A stretch of 64,000 nucleotides of DNA from Microcosmobacter mediterraneus (lineage in GTDB: Bacteria > Bacteroidota > Bacteroidia > Flavobacteriales > Flavobacteriaceae): NCBI RefSeq assembly GCF_031846265.1, contig NZ_JAVRIA010000002.1:310001-374000 (forward strand), written 5' to 3'. Shown piece by piece: positions 23,870 through 33,532 of the stretch; positions within the stretch are counted from its first letter, which is position 1; the number at the start of each line of letters is the position of its first letter. The position numbers and the translations under genes were made by a program. Below the pieces are notes generated by a model, which worked only from the letters and a program-made list of their open reading frames with translations, was not told the DNA's origin and did not search any database.

Positions 23870-26290
23870 CTAGTCTTCAGTGTTTATGATTAAGGTTTCC
23901 GAAACAAAAGAATTTCCGTTGACAACACCTTCTATGTAAAGATTAATATTTTCAGCTTTAGTGTCGTAAATATAAAACTCTAGATTTCCGTTATCATCTG
24001 GTTTTAAATTAGGAACCCAACCAATGACGCCATATTCTTTAAAAAATTTAGTGTTGTAATATTGATACTTTGGTGTGTAGAATCTTTTTGCATTACTAAA
24101 ACGCAAAGGTACATCGTAAGTAACCACATTTTCTGCTTTGTTAAGAGGAATATTGTTTTGTTTGGTATATATTTTAATAAAGCCTGCTCCACCTCGTATT
24201 CCACCTCCTATTCCATACAATTCATATTCAATGTAATCTACAACATCCATAGTAATAAAAGTCAGCAAACTAAAGTCTGAATTAGAGCCAGAAGTGGTTA
24301 AAAGGGCATCATCTAAGTAAACTAATGGTACTGGATCTTTCCAGGTAATTCTAGGATTAATTATACTAAGTGTTCCTGAAAAATAATCGTATTGAGTTGA
24401 CCAACCCAAACGTTGCAAATAGAGGTCTACACGAAGTCCAGGTCTACGCTCATAATCTTCAATAATATCTACTTTGGAATTCACTGCTTTATTTGCTAAT
24501 TTTTCTGCTCGGCTTTCACTAACGTCTGTTGTAATGACTACCTCGTCTAGCTCTTCTGCATTTTTCCAAGACTCTAATGAATTTGGTATAGCTATCTGAT
24601 TATCTCTAAACACGTCTGCTTCCTTTATGCTTGAAAACGTATTGGAGTAATCAGCAAATTCTGAAGGATAAAATTGCAAGTAAAGTGATGGCTTGTTTTT
24701 AAATTTATCTTTTTGCAACTCAAGAAATCCGATTCTAAATAAATCGTCTTCTGTTGGTATTAATGATTTTGCTGTAAACACTTTATCAGTATCTGATAAC
24801 TCAAATAACTTGGTTTTAGAATTCTCTAGAGGATAGACGATGTAATTACCCTTACCTTTTTTGCCATTAACGTTGGCAACAACATCAATTCCCCTTTCAA
24901 AAGGATATGCAAAAACTTCATTATAATTAAATATCTCATCCCAATTATAACTACTCCAGCCTTGAGTAAGCATAAGTAGGTCTAAATTGTACATAGTAGC
25001 TCTACTTGAATCTTTAAAATAATTGTGCCCATTTTCTATAGCTCCTTTTATATAAGGCTGAATATATGTCTGTGATAATATAGAATTATGATGATTATAC
25101 GACGCTGTGTTTGATGGCAAAACCGAGACGCTTAAGGATGAGTAATCTTCTGGTTTAAAATCGGGTAATTTTAAGGAGATTACAAGGCTATCAACCTCAA
25201 CATTTAATGAGGTTTTAGATACTTTTTGCCTCTTAATGCCTTGATTATTAAAAAATAAACGCTCTAAAACAGGTTTGTTATCTTCATCAAAAACTGTAAA
25301 AATATTAATACCTGAGTACAGCTCATTCATTGGATACGCCATAACAAGTCTTTGATCTTCATCAAATCTGAAATCTGAAATTTTTATTTCACTATCATTA
25401 TGAAGTGCGAGCTTAAATACTTTTTCTTTTATCATAGAGAGTGAAGCAGAATTTGTTTTAAATTCTAACAACACTCTATCTTTAGCTCTCATTAGTTGTA
25501 AGTTTAAACCAATCGATTCTATAGAACTGATTGGTTCTGAAACAACTTCATCTGCAAGATCTAATTCTATTGTATATTGATTTCCTTGTGAAGGTGTAAA
25601 TAGTGTTTTGGCAATTCCAACTTCATTTAGTGTAAATTCTGAAACTACATTGCCATTGTCATCCTTTATTCTACCTGTTGCATTACCTACACCGTAACCC
25701 AATTCATTTTTTGCAACAATACCTATGTTGTTAGAAACATCATAAAGAATATGACCACCTTCTCCTAAGGTTTGTAAATCTACAGAAAGATTAGAGCTTT
25801 TAACAGATTCAATTTTAGCATTATTATCCGCGTCCAGCACTTTAAATGTTTGTTCAAAATGGTTGGCCTCTTTAAAGTTACGCATCCAATTTGTATAAGC
25901 CTTAAATGTATAAATGCCTGTAGATAACGAATCATCTACATTAAATACATTATTAGCAACGCCATTATTAACATATACTAGCTTCTTTTTTAAAATATTA
26001 CCTTCCTCATCAGAGATTGTACAATATAGATTAGAAGTATTAGGTGAAAGCTGTTTGGTGTTTTTGTCTAAAACATAAGCCTTAAAGCCAAGCATCTCTC
26101 CTTCTATATACACTGATTTATTTAAATGCACATAAGCCAATTCTCTTGGTGCTGAATGGTAGTCTTCAAAACTATCTGCTATATCAATTTGTTGTGCATT
26201 CGTATTAGCAATAGATAGAATTGCACAAATAAATAATACCTGTGTTAATTTAGAGAGAAATTCTTTTCTGATTATAGAGATAGCTTGCAT
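23870..26290 (-). CDS. secreted MG2-like / TonB-plug-like protein
   Basis: The 806-residue protein has an N-terminal signal region ending near NTNAQ (residue 33). An MG2-like domain begins ELAYVHLNKSVYIEGEMLGFKAYVLD; this macroglobulin-type strand pattern is found in many large Bacteroidota surface proteins. Around residues 560-700 a TonB-receptor plug-like segment appears (DEVVITTDVSES, VPLVYLDDALLT, GGGIRGGAGFIKIYTK). No beta-barrel follows, so it is not itself a receptor. A role in outer-membrane assembly or nutrient handling is inference. It is upstream of and coupled to the deacetylase-fold gene. Confidence 0.65.
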   Translation of the reverse strand: MQAISIIRKEFLSKLTQVLFICAILSIANTNAQQIDIADSFEDYHSAPRELAYVHLNKSVYIEGEMLGFKAYVLDKNTKQLSPNTSNLYCTISDEEGNILKKKLVYVNNGVANNVFNVDDSLSTGIYTFKAYTNWMRNFKEANHFEQTFKVLDADNNAKIESVKSSNLSVDLQTLGEGGHILYDVSNNIGIVAKNELGYGVGNATGRIKDDNGNVVSEFTLNEVGIAKTLFTPSQGNQYTIELDLADEVVSEPISSIESIGLNLQLMRAKDRVLLEFKTNSASLSMIKEKVFKLALHNDSEIKISDFRFDEDQRLVMAYPMNELYSGINIFTVFDEDNKPVLERLFFNNQGIKRQKVSKTSLNVEVDSLVISLKLPDFKPEDYSSLSVSVLPSNTASYNHHNSILSQTYIQPYIKGAIENGHNYFKDSSRATMYNLDLLMLTQGWSSYNWDEIFNYNEVFAYPFERGIDVVANVNGKKGKGNYIVYPLENSKTKLFELSDTDKVFTAKSLIPTEDDLFRIGFLELQKDKFKNKPSLYLQFYPSEFADYSNTFSSIKEADVFRDNQIAIPNSLESWKNAEELDEVVITTDVSESRAEKLANKAVNSKVDIIEDYERRPGLRVDLYLQRLGWSTQYDYFSGTLSIINPRITWKDPVPLVYLDDALLTTSGSNSDFSLLTFITMDVVDYIEYELYGIGGGIRGGAGFIKIYTKQNNIPLNKAENVVTYDVPLRFSNAKRFYTPKYQYYNTKFFKEYGVIGWVPNLKPDDNGNLEFYIYDTKAENINLYIEGVVNGNSFVSETLIINTED

Positions 26291-26406
26291 AGTGCTCTTT
26301 TGATGGTTTATGCAAATTTACTCAAAAACCACACCAAATTTGTAGGGTTTAACTTATCCTTAAGTGCCTTTTTAGCTTAAAATAAGTAAGTTGTAAGAAA
26401 TGTTGT

Positions 26407-28476
26407 TTAGCTTATTTGCAAACCATTTTTTACCTCCAAGGTCTCGTCTGGGTTTACAAACACCAACTTACCATCAATAGTTTCAGTCATTAAAATCATA
26501 CCTTCACTTTCTACACCTCGTAATGCTCTTGGCGCAAGATTAACTAATACTGTAACGCGTTTTCCGATAACCTCATCTGCTGAAAAGCTTTCAGCAATAC
26601 CAGAAACGATAGTTCTAGTATCAATACCTGTATCAACTTTTAAAACTAAAAGTTTTTTTGTTTTAGGCATTTTTTCTGCTTCTAGAATTGTGCCTACTCT
26701 AATATCTAACTTGGTAAAATCCTCAAAAGTGATGGTGTCTTTCTGTGGTTCGACAGTAGCGTTTACTGCTTCATTTTCTTTTTTTGAAGCTTCCAGTTTA
26801 TCGAGTTGCGTTTGTATTTCTTTGTCTTCAATTTTAGTGAAGAGTAAGTCTGCTTTATTTATTTTATGATTAGCAGGTAATAAATTCTCAGAAGCTGCAA
26901 CGTCATTCCATGACCTCTCGACTTCATTTGATGAGGTGCTAAGTATTGATTTAAGTTTATGCGAAGTGAATGGTAAAAAAGGTTCACATAACACAGAAAG
27001 TGCAGACGCTATTTGTAATGCTACATACATAATTGTTTTTGTACGATCCTCATCTTCTTTAATTACTTTCCAAGGCTCTTCATCTGCTAAATATTTATTG
27101 CCTAATCGTGCTAAATTCATAAGTTCTTGACTACCTTCTCTAAAGCGATAACGTTCTATAGAACTAGCAATTACGGAAGGGTAAGCTTTTACAGTTGTTA
27201 AGGTTTCTTTGTCTATTTCTGTAAACTCAGAGGGTTCAGGAATAATACCTTCATAATATTTATGTGTTAAGACAACAACACGATTTATGAAGTTCCCAAA
27301 AATAGCGACTAGTTCGTTGTTATTTCTAGCTTGGAAGTCTTTCCAAGTAAAATCGTTATCCTTAGTTTCAGGTGCATTCGCAGTGAGTGCATAGCGTAAC
27401 GCATCTTGCTTGTTAGGAAAATCTTCTAAATACTCATGAAGCCATACAGCCCAGTTTTTAGAGGTAGATAGTTTATTGCCTTCTAGATTTAAAAACTCAT
27501 TTGCAGGTACATTATCTGGTAATATATATGACCCTTCTGCTTTTAACATCGCTGGGAAAATAATACAATGGAATACAATATTATCCTTACCTATAAAATG
27601 AACTAATTTGGTGTCTTCTTTTTTCCAATAATCCTTCCAGTTTTTTCCTTCATGTTCTGCCCATTCTTTAGTTGCAGAAATATAACCGATAGGAGCATCA
27701 AACCAAACATAGAGTACTTTGCCTTCACCTCCTTCTACAGGAACAGGAATTCCCCAATCTAAATCTCGAGTCACAGCTCTTGGCCTTAAACCATCATCAA
27801 TCCAAGATTTGCATTGACCATATACATTAGGTTTCCAATCTTTTTTATGGTCTTTAAGAATCCACTCTTTTAAAAATGATTCATGTTTGTTTAGTGGTAA
27901 AAACCAGTGCTTAGTTTGTTTTAATGTTGGTACATTGCCAGTAATTGCTGATTTAGGGTTTATTAAATCTGTGGCATTATGGCTTGTTCCGCAGTTTTCA
28001 CATTGATCACCATAACTTTCCTCATTGCCACATTTAGGACAAGTACCTATAACAAATCTATCGGCTAAAAATTGATTTGCTTCTTCGTCATAGAGTTGCT
28101 CTGTGATTTCTTCAACAAACTCATTCTTATCATACAATGTTTTAAAAAACTCGGAGGCAGTATCGTGATGAATCTTAGCTGAGGTTCTAGAATAATTATC
28201 AAACATAATTCCAAAATCTAAAAAAGATTGTTTTATAATAGCATGATATTTATCTACAATATCTTGCGGAGAAACGCCTTCTTTTTTAGCCTTAATAGTT
28301 ATAGGTACACCATGCTCATCACTTCCACAAATAAAAGCCACATCATTACCAATGAGTCGTTGGTATCTAGCATAAATATCTGCTGGTACATAAACGCCAG
28401 CTAAATGACCAATATGTATTGGGCCATTAGTGTAAGGAAGCGCTGCTGTTATGGTATATCGTTTAGGAGAATTCAT
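26407..28476 (-). CDS. metG: methionyl-tRNA synthetase
   Basis: This 689-residue class I synthetase charges tRNA-Met. HIGH at residues 21-24, the zinc knuckles CPKCGNEESYGDQCENC and the KMSKS-equivalent KLSTSKNW are visible. The C-terminal tRNA-binding domain (DFTKLDIRVGTILEAEKMP) is fused, as in the long dimeric form. A 16-bp stem-loop lies 22 bases before the start codon within the likely leader. The -7 element TACTTTTG (minus strand) lies further upstream. Confidence 0.97.
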   Translation of the reverse strand: MNSPKRYTITAALPYTNGPIHIGHLAGVYVPADIYARYQRLIGNDVAFICGSDEHGVPITIKAKKEGVSPQDIVDKYHAIIKQSFLDFGIMFDNYSRTSAKIHHDTASEFFKTLYDKNEFVEEITEQLYDEEANQFLADRFVIGTCPKCGNEESYGDQCENCGTSHNATDLINPKSAITGNVPTLKQTKHWFLPLNKHESFLKEWILKDHKKDWKPNVYGQCKSWIDDGLRPRAVTRDLDWGIPVPVEGGEGKVLYVWFDAPIGYISATKEWAEHEGKNWKDYWKKEDTKLVHFIGKDNIVFHCIIFPAMLKAEGSYILPDNVPANEFLNLEGNKLSTSKNWAVWLHEYLEDFPNKQDALRYALTANAPETKDNDFTWKDFQARNNNELVAIFGNFINRVVVLTHKYYEGIIPEPSEFTEIDKETLTTVKAYPSVIASSIERYRFREGSQELMNLARLGNKYLADEEPWKVIKEDEDRTKTIMYVALQIASALSVLCEPFLPFTSHKLKSILSTSSNEVERSWNDVAASENLLPANHKINKADLLFTKIEDKEIQTQLDKLEASKKENEAVNATVEPQKDTITFEDFTKLDIRVGTILEAEKMPKTKKLLVLKVDTGIDTRTIVSGIAESFSADEVIGKRVTVLVNLAPRALRGVESEGMILMTETIDGKLVFVNPDETLEVKNGLQIS

Positions 28477-28497
28477 TTTTATTAAATAGATGTCAGG

Positions 28498-28542
28498 TCG
28501 AGCGCAGTCGAGACCTTGATAAAACCTCTCGACTGCGCTCGA
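28498..28542. repeat. REP-like perfect palindrome in the metG leader
   Basis: TCGAGCGCAGTCGAGA (28498-28513) and its exact inverse TCTCGACTGCGCTCGA (28527-28542) form a 16-bp stem with a 13-base loop. Its GC content stands out from the surroundings. It sits between divergent genes, so it is not acting as an ordinary terminator. Similar CTCGA-rich palindromes are, to my knowledge, dispersed in many flavobacterial genomes. Confidence 0.85.
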
Positions 28543-28582
28543 GGAGACAAATCTCTAATTTTAAATAGATAAAACTAGCGCA

Positions 28583-28590
28583 CAAAAGTA
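28583..28590 (-). promoter_or_regulatory. -7 element for metG
   Basis: On the minus strand this reads TACTTTTG, a perfect TAnnTTTG. A transcript from about 28576 would carry a leader of roughly 100 bases that contains the 16-bp palindrome. Confidence 0.45.
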
Positions 28591-28618
28591 CGCATTCTTA
28601 AAGGGATTTAGAAAAAAA

Positions 28619-29653
28619 ATGTACTTTTACAATATGTCTAAATATGCCTTTTTTATTTCTGTCATAGCTTCCTTATTTTTATTAGGAATAAAGCAACGTA
28701 CAGTACAACAAAAAAATGCAAAAACACAGAATACATTGATACAACCTCCATATTTAAAAGCAGGAGATACCGTTGCTATTGTTGCACCTTCAGGAGTTTT
28801 AATTAATCGTGGAGATGAAATTACTCAGGCCAAAAAATTATTAGAAAATTGGAATCTTAATGTTATTATAGGAAAAAACGTGTTTAATCAAAACAATCAT
28901 TTTGCTGGCACAGATGATGAACGCTGCGAAGATTTGCAAAATGCCATGGACAACCCAACAATAAGTGCTATTTGGTGTGCTAGAGGTGGTTATGGAACCG
29001 TTAGGATTTTAGATAAATTAGACTATACAAAATTTAGGAACAAACCCAAATGGCTTTTAGGGTATAGTGATATTACGGCCTTACACAATCAATTGCATAA
29101 TAAAGGTTTTGAAACCATACACGCCTTAATGTGCACAAGCCTTACTAAAGATTTAACAAAAATTAAACCTGCTGTTAATACATTTAAAGATGCCTTATTT
29201 GGAAAGTCATTATCCTACACATTAGAAGGTTCTAAGCTCAATAAAACAGGTGAAGTATCTGGTCAACTCGTAGGTGGTAATTTAACCTTATTGCATACCA
29301 TGTTGGGTTCAGATACATCGATTAACACTTCAGGTAAAATCTTATTTATTGAAGATATTGGTGAATATAAATACCATATAGATCGTATGTTACAAACCTT
29401 AAAGCGAGCTGGTTATTTTGATAACTGCAAGGGTGTTTTAGTTGGTGATTTTACTAAGATGAAAAAGAATAATACAGCACTATGGGGAAGCTCTATTGAG
29501 CAGCTTATTATTGATGCGCTTTCGGAATATAATTTCCCAATTGCCTTTAACATGCCTGCAGGACATGAGAAAGATAATCGTGCAATGATTTTAGGAAGAG
29601 AGATTCAATTAAACGTTAGCCATAAGGAGTCAACCATACTATTCAAGAATTAA
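28619..29653 (+). CDS. LD-carboxypeptidase, peptidase family S66
   Basis: The 344-residue protein has an N-terminal hydrophobic segment (FFISVIASLFLLGIKQ), either a signal peptide or a membrane anchor. The S66 fold follows: LKAGDTVAIVAPSG, AIWCARGGYGTVRILDKLD, LLGYSDITALHNQL with the nucleophile Ser, and catalytic Glu and His in LFIEDIGEYKYHIDRML and MPAGHEKDNRA. The family trims the terminal D-alanine from tetrapeptides during murein recycling. Export would place it in the periplasm, unlike the cytoplasmic E. coli enzyme. The start may instead be the ATG at 28634. Confidence 0.88.
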   Translation: MYFYNMSKYAFFISVIASLFLLGIKQRTVQQKNAKTQNTLIQPPYLKAGDTVAIVAPSGVLINRGDEITQAKKLLENWNLNVIIGKNVFNQNNHFAGTDDERCEDLQNAMDNPTISAIWCARGGYGTVRILDKLDYTKFRNKPKWLLGYSDITALHNQLHNKGFETIHALMCTSLTKDLTKIKPAVNTFKDALFGKSLSYTLEGSKLNKTGEVSGQLVGGNLTLLHTMLGSDTSINTSGKILFIEDIGEYKYHIDRMLQTLKRAGYFDNCKGVLVGDFTKMKKNNTALWGSSIEQLIIDALSEYNFPIAFNMPAGHEKDNRAMILGREIQLNVSHKESTILFKN

Positions 29654-29676
29654 TTAAAACCATAAAACTGCCCTAA

Positions 29677-30105
29677 ATGAATCTCAACTTAACATTTTTC
29701 ACACCTTCATCAAAAGTGTCTTCTGGCGCTATACTAATAAACTCAGGTGTTTCGGCTGGATTTCCTTCACCTGCAGATGATTTTAATCAGGAGCGTTTAT
29801 CCTTAGATGATGTACTTGTGAAAAACAAAGAGGCTACATTTTTTGCAAGAGTTTCTGGTCAGTCTATGATTAATGCTGGTTTAGATGATAATGATCTTTT
29901 AGTTATTGATAGAAGTTTAGAGCCTGAGCATAACAAAATCGCAATTTGCTTTATTGATGGTGAATTTACTGTAAAGCGCTTGCGTGTTGAGAAAGATAAT
30001 ATATGGTTACAGCCAGAAAACCCAAACTATAAAGCCATTAAAATAACAGAAGATAATGACTTTATAATTTGGGGAATTGTTACTAACGTGATTAAAAAAG
30101 TATAA
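29677..30105 (+). CDS. umuD: UmuD-like self-cleaving S24 protein
   Basis: This 142-residue LexA/UmuD-family protein has an Ala27-Gly28 self-cleavage site (SAGFPSPADDF), nucleophile Ser63 (SGQSMINAG) and general base Lys100 (FTVKRLR). The layout matches E. coli UmuD, whose Cys24-Gly25, Ser60 and Lys97 are each three residues lower. After RecA-stimulated cleavage such proteins activate the UmuC polymerase. No umuC follows; the next gene is a convergent M1 peptidase 4 bases away. DinB at 1.1 kb is the only Y-family polymerase seen. It follows the LD-carboxypeptidase by 23 bases. Confidence 0.9.
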   Translation: MNLNLTFFTPSSKVSSGAILINSGVSAGFPSPADDFNQERLSLDDVLVKNKEATFFARVSGQSMINAGLDDNDLLVIDRSLEPEHNKIAICFIDGEFTVKRLRVEKDNIWLQPENPNYKAIKITEDNDFIIWGIVTNVIKKV

Positions 30106-30108
30106 TCA

Positions 30109-31911
30109 CTATTGATTTTTATTATTGGTTCTATCGATATCTGCCATCATTTGGGATGGATCTATTTCTACAGATTTAACCGTTTTACTAGTTTCTAATT
30201 TATAGGTTGGATGAGTCCAAGCCCAGTCTGGTTTTAATGTGGCTTGCGTTGGTTTTTCGCCACGCATCATCTGTAAAGGAATATAAAATTCTTCCGAAGA
30301 ACCGTCTTCGTAAGTAACCGATAAATCAATAGGCATTGGCATTAATCCTATTCGTTCTAGTGTAATTGTATTTCCTTCTACAGCAGAAACAGCATAATCA
30401 ATAGTATTTGTAGTTTGAGCAAAATCCATTAAATACCAATCTAACTCTAAGCCAGACACTTTCTCTGCAGAACGAATAATATCTAATGGTGTTGGGTGCT
30501 TAAATGCAAAATCCTTAAAGTATTTTTTTATTGTAGTTTTTAAGTTGTCTTCTCCAATCACATAACCTAATTGGGCTAAGAATACTTCGCCTTTACTGTA
30601 GGCAGCGATACTATAAGCCATATTGTGTTCGTAACGATCAGCATGCGTCGTTAGTGGTTGTTCCTTACCAGATGTAGCTAAATAAATATAACCTCTGTAA
30701 GCTCCGAAAAATGGATTAATACGACCTTGCTCCATTATTTCATTCATCGCCATGTCACTAATATAACTTGTGAAGCCTTCATCCATCCACTCATGCTTAG
30801 CCTCGTTAGTAGCTAATAAAAATTGAAACCATGTATGTGCAAATTCATGCGCTGTAACGCCAACTAAACTTCCAAATTTTCGCTGACCAGTAATTAAGGT
30901 ACACATAGCATACTCCATTCCGCCATCACCTCCTTGTATTACAGAGTATTGTTTGTAAGGATAAGTTCCGATGTGTTTGTTGAAATATGCTAAAATAGCA
31001 GCCGTTTTTGGCTGAAGGTTTTTCCAGTTCTCTAAATACTTTTGTTCTAAAGTGCTTTTGTATAAAAAGTGTAGATCTACATCGTTTTCACCTTTGTAGA
31101 TATCATGAATAAACTCTGGATCAGCTGCCCAAGTAAAATCGTGTACGTTAGGCGCAACAAAATGCCAGGTTAGCTTATCGCCTTTTGGTCGCTTCACTTT
31201 TCCTGTTTCGTAACCATAGCCTATTTCATTTGGATTCTGAAGATAACCGCTGCCTCCAACTACATAATCTTTATCAATAGTTAGCTTAACATCAAAATCT
31301 CCCCAAACGCCATGAAATTCTCTAGCAATATAAGGATCAGCGTGCCAACCTTCAAAATCGTACTCGGCGAGTTTAGGATACCATTGTGTCATAGACAAAG
31401 CAACGCCTTCTGCATTATTTCTTCCAGAGCGACGAATCTGCACAGGAACTTGGGCATCAAACTCCATATTAAATGTCACTTTCTCTCCTGGCTGTATAGG
31501 TTTTGCTAAATCAACTTCTAATACAGTGCCAACCGTTTCGTGTTTAATAACTATTCCATTTTGCGTTAATGAATTTACCTTTATATAACCAATTTCATTA
31601 GGTTGTAGCTTGCTTATTTTATCCGCTATTTTACCACTTGGATCAGCAATGGTTCTAGACCTTACATCCATTTCACTTCCTGGCTGAAAGGCGTTAAAAT
31701 AAAGGTGATAATACACTCTGTTTAACACATCTGGTGAATTATTGGTGTAAACCAATTCTTGCTTCCCTTTATATTGATAGGATTTAACATCCATATCAAT
31801 TTCCATTTTATAATCAACATGTTGTTGCCAATACGTTGTGTTTTGAGCGTAAGAAACAATACTACTACATGCAATTATTGCTAAGACTAGTGTTTTAAAA
31901 GACTGTACCAT
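30109..31911 (-). CDS. M1 family metallopeptidase
   Basis: The 600-residue secreted aminopeptidase-type protein has a signal peptide (to about residue 22, SYAQ). The gluzincin site is in VTAHEFAHTWFQFLL plus EAKHEWMDEGFTSY, and the GGMEYAM exopeptidase motif is present. The N-terminal beta-domain is typical of M1. The C-terminal helical domain of larger members is reduced. It would cut N-terminal residues from peptides in the periplasm or outside the cell. Three bases separate it from the upstream S8 peptidase gene, so they form an operon, probably including the MBL hydrolase. Confidence 0.92.
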   Translation of the reverse strand: MVQSFKTLVLAIIACSSIVSYAQNTTYWQQHVDYKMEIDMDVKSYQYKGKQELVYTNNSPDVLNRVYYHLYFNAFQPGSEMDVRSRTIADPSGKIADKISKLQPNEIGYIKVNSLTQNGIVIKHETVGTVLEVDLAKPIQPGEKVTFNMEFDAQVPVQIRRSGRNNAEGVALSMTQWYPKLAEYDFEGWHADPYIAREFHGVWGDFDVKLTIDKDYVVGGSGYLQNPNEIGYGYETGKVKRPKGDKLTWHFVAPNVHDFTWAADPEFIHDIYKGENDVDLHFLYKSTLEQKYLENWKNLQPKTAAILAYFNKHIGTYPYKQYSVIQGGDGGMEYAMCTLITGQRKFGSLVGVTAHEFAHTWFQFLLATNEAKHEWMDEGFTSYISDMAMNEIMEQGRINPFFGAYRGYIYLATSGKEQPLTTHADRYEHNMAYSIAAYSKGEVFLAQLGYVIGEDNLKTTIKKYFKDFAFKHPTPLDIIRSAEKVSGLELDWYLMDFAQTTNTIDYAVSAVEGNTITLERIGLMPMPIDLSVTYEDGSSEEFYIPLQMMRGEKPTQATLKPDWAWTHPTYKLETSKTVKSVEIDPSQMMADIDRTNNKNQ

Positions 31912-31914
31912 GTT

Positions 31915-33528
31915 CTACTGATTATTTGCTAATTGAGATGCTTTGATTAAAGCATTATAGGCGTTAGCAATAGTGCCATATTTAGATAGTTCTGCAAAAG
32001 GTCTCACATCATTTGCTTCACCTCCCACAACTACTTTAGTTGTTAAGTGTAATCCAGATTCTACAATGGCTTGCTTAACCTCAGCTGAAGAAAGACTAGG
32101 GAATTGCGATCTAATTAATGCCGCAATACCTGCAACAGCAGGTGCAGCCATAGATGTTCCACCTTTAAATTTATATTCATTCTCTGGAGTTGTTGAATAT
32201 ACTTCACTTCCTGGAGCAAATACATCTACATTTATTTTGCCGTAGTTAGAAAATCCCGAAACCATATCTGTTCCGTATTTTGGTGCTAATGATCCTACTG
32301 TAATAAATGAGTTAGAAACCTCTGGTCCATTATTTACTTGATCATTAGGGAAATTATAATTACTATCTAAATCTTTACTATCGTTTCCTGCGGCATGAAT
32401 AATAACCACATCTTTTTGATCTGCATAAGCAATGGCGTCTCTAACCCATTGACTGTGAGGTGAAAAGTCTTTACCAAAACTACCATTAATAACTTTTGCT
32501 CCATTATCTACAGCATAACGTATGGCTAAAGCTATATCCTTGTCATATTCATCGCCATTTGGTACAGCTCTTAACGACATAATTTCAACATTGTTTGCTA
32601 CACCATTTCCGCCTTTACCGTTATTGCGTTCAGCTGCAATAATTCCAGCAACATGTGTTCCATGAGCTTCGCTTTTTTTAACTGGCTTTACATTCCCATT
32701 TCCGTAACCTACGTCAGATAAATCATTAATGTTATCTCCCGTTTTTCTTCCTTTAAAATCTTTGTTTAGGTTATAATTCAATCTATCATTAATGTCTATC
32801 ATTGCAGAACTTAGTTCTTCTATTGCTTCAGGCAAGGAGCCTAAATTGTTTGAATACATATATCTAGCAATATTAACTGCTTGTGTTAACGATTGATCTT
32901 CAGATTTAATGGCGTTAACCTCTTCTTTTGTGTAATCTTCCTTTCCAAAGTGTTTTTTAAGTGTTTCGTGAGCACCTTTTACTTGTTGAAGGATTTGCTC
33001 GTATTGTGTTTTGTACCCAGAATATTTTTGATACTCATCTTGTTGCGCTTTTTCAGCTTCTGCATAACGTGGATCATCAGCATTACCTGAAGCCAACAAG
33101 CGCACATATTCAAGTTGTTCGTTATAGCCTTCTCCGAGAAAATTCCAACCATGCATATCATCTACATAACCATTTTTGTCGTCGTCAATACCATTGTTAG
33201 GCTTTTCTTTTTTATTGGTCCAAATAACACCGTCTAGATCTTCGTGATCTATATCTATACCAGAGTCGATTACGGCAACTATAACTTTGACACCTTTTTT
33301 ACCTTTAATAATATCATTATAGGCTTTATCTACAGCCATACCTGGAATAGTGTCGTTAACCAAATCTAAGTGTTGCCAATTTTGTTTTTGGGTTTCGGTT
33401 AATTCACTTTCCTTTAATGGAGAAGTGTCTATATCTTCAACAGGTGTTGAAATTATTGGGGCAACACCTCCACAGCCTAATACTAAAACTCCTATTGCTG
33501 TTATTAATATGTGTTTAATTGTTTTCAT
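31915..33528 (-). CDS. S8 subtilisin-like lipoprotein peptidase
   Basis: The 537-residue protein has a lipoprotein signal (LVLGC, Cys19). The subtilase triad is complete: Asp88 in VAVIDSGIDIDHED, His289 in AHGTHVAGI and Ser459 in GGTSMAAPAVAG, with the oxyanion Asn382 in HAAGNDS. Between Asp and His there is an unusual stretch of about 200 residues, much of it a charged helical insertion (about residues 135-260), whereas classical subtilisins have about 35. This places it with the Bacteroidota S8 subfamily carrying that insert. It is co-transcribed with the M1 peptidase. Confidence 0.92.
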   Translation of the reverse strand: MKTIKHILITAIGVLVLGCGGVAPIISTPVEDIDTSPLKESELTETQKQNWQHLDLVNDTIPGMAVDKAYNDIIKGKKGVKVIVAVIDSGIDIDHEDLDGVIWTNKKEKPNNGIDDDKNGYVDDMHGWNFLGEGYNEQLEYVRLLASGNADDPRYAEAEKAQQDEYQKYSGYKTQYEQILQQVKGAHETLKKHFGKEDYTKEEVNAIKSEDQSLTQAVNIARYMYSNNLGSLPEAIEELSSAMIDINDRLNYNLNKDFKGRKTGDNINDLSDVGYGNGNVKPVKKSEAHGTHVAGIIAAERNNGKGGNGVANNVEIMSLRAVPNGDEYDKDIALAIRYAVDNGAKVINGSFGKDFSPHSQWVRDAIAYADQKDVVIIHAAGNDSKDLDSNYNFPNDQVNNGPEVSNSFITVGSLAPKYGTDMVSGFSNYGKINVDVFAPGSEVYSTTPENEYKFKGGTSMAAPAVAGIAALIRSQFPSLSSAEVKQAIVESGLHLTTKVVVGGEANDVRPFAELSKYGTIANAYNALIKASQLANNQ

Positions 33529-33532
33529 AATA

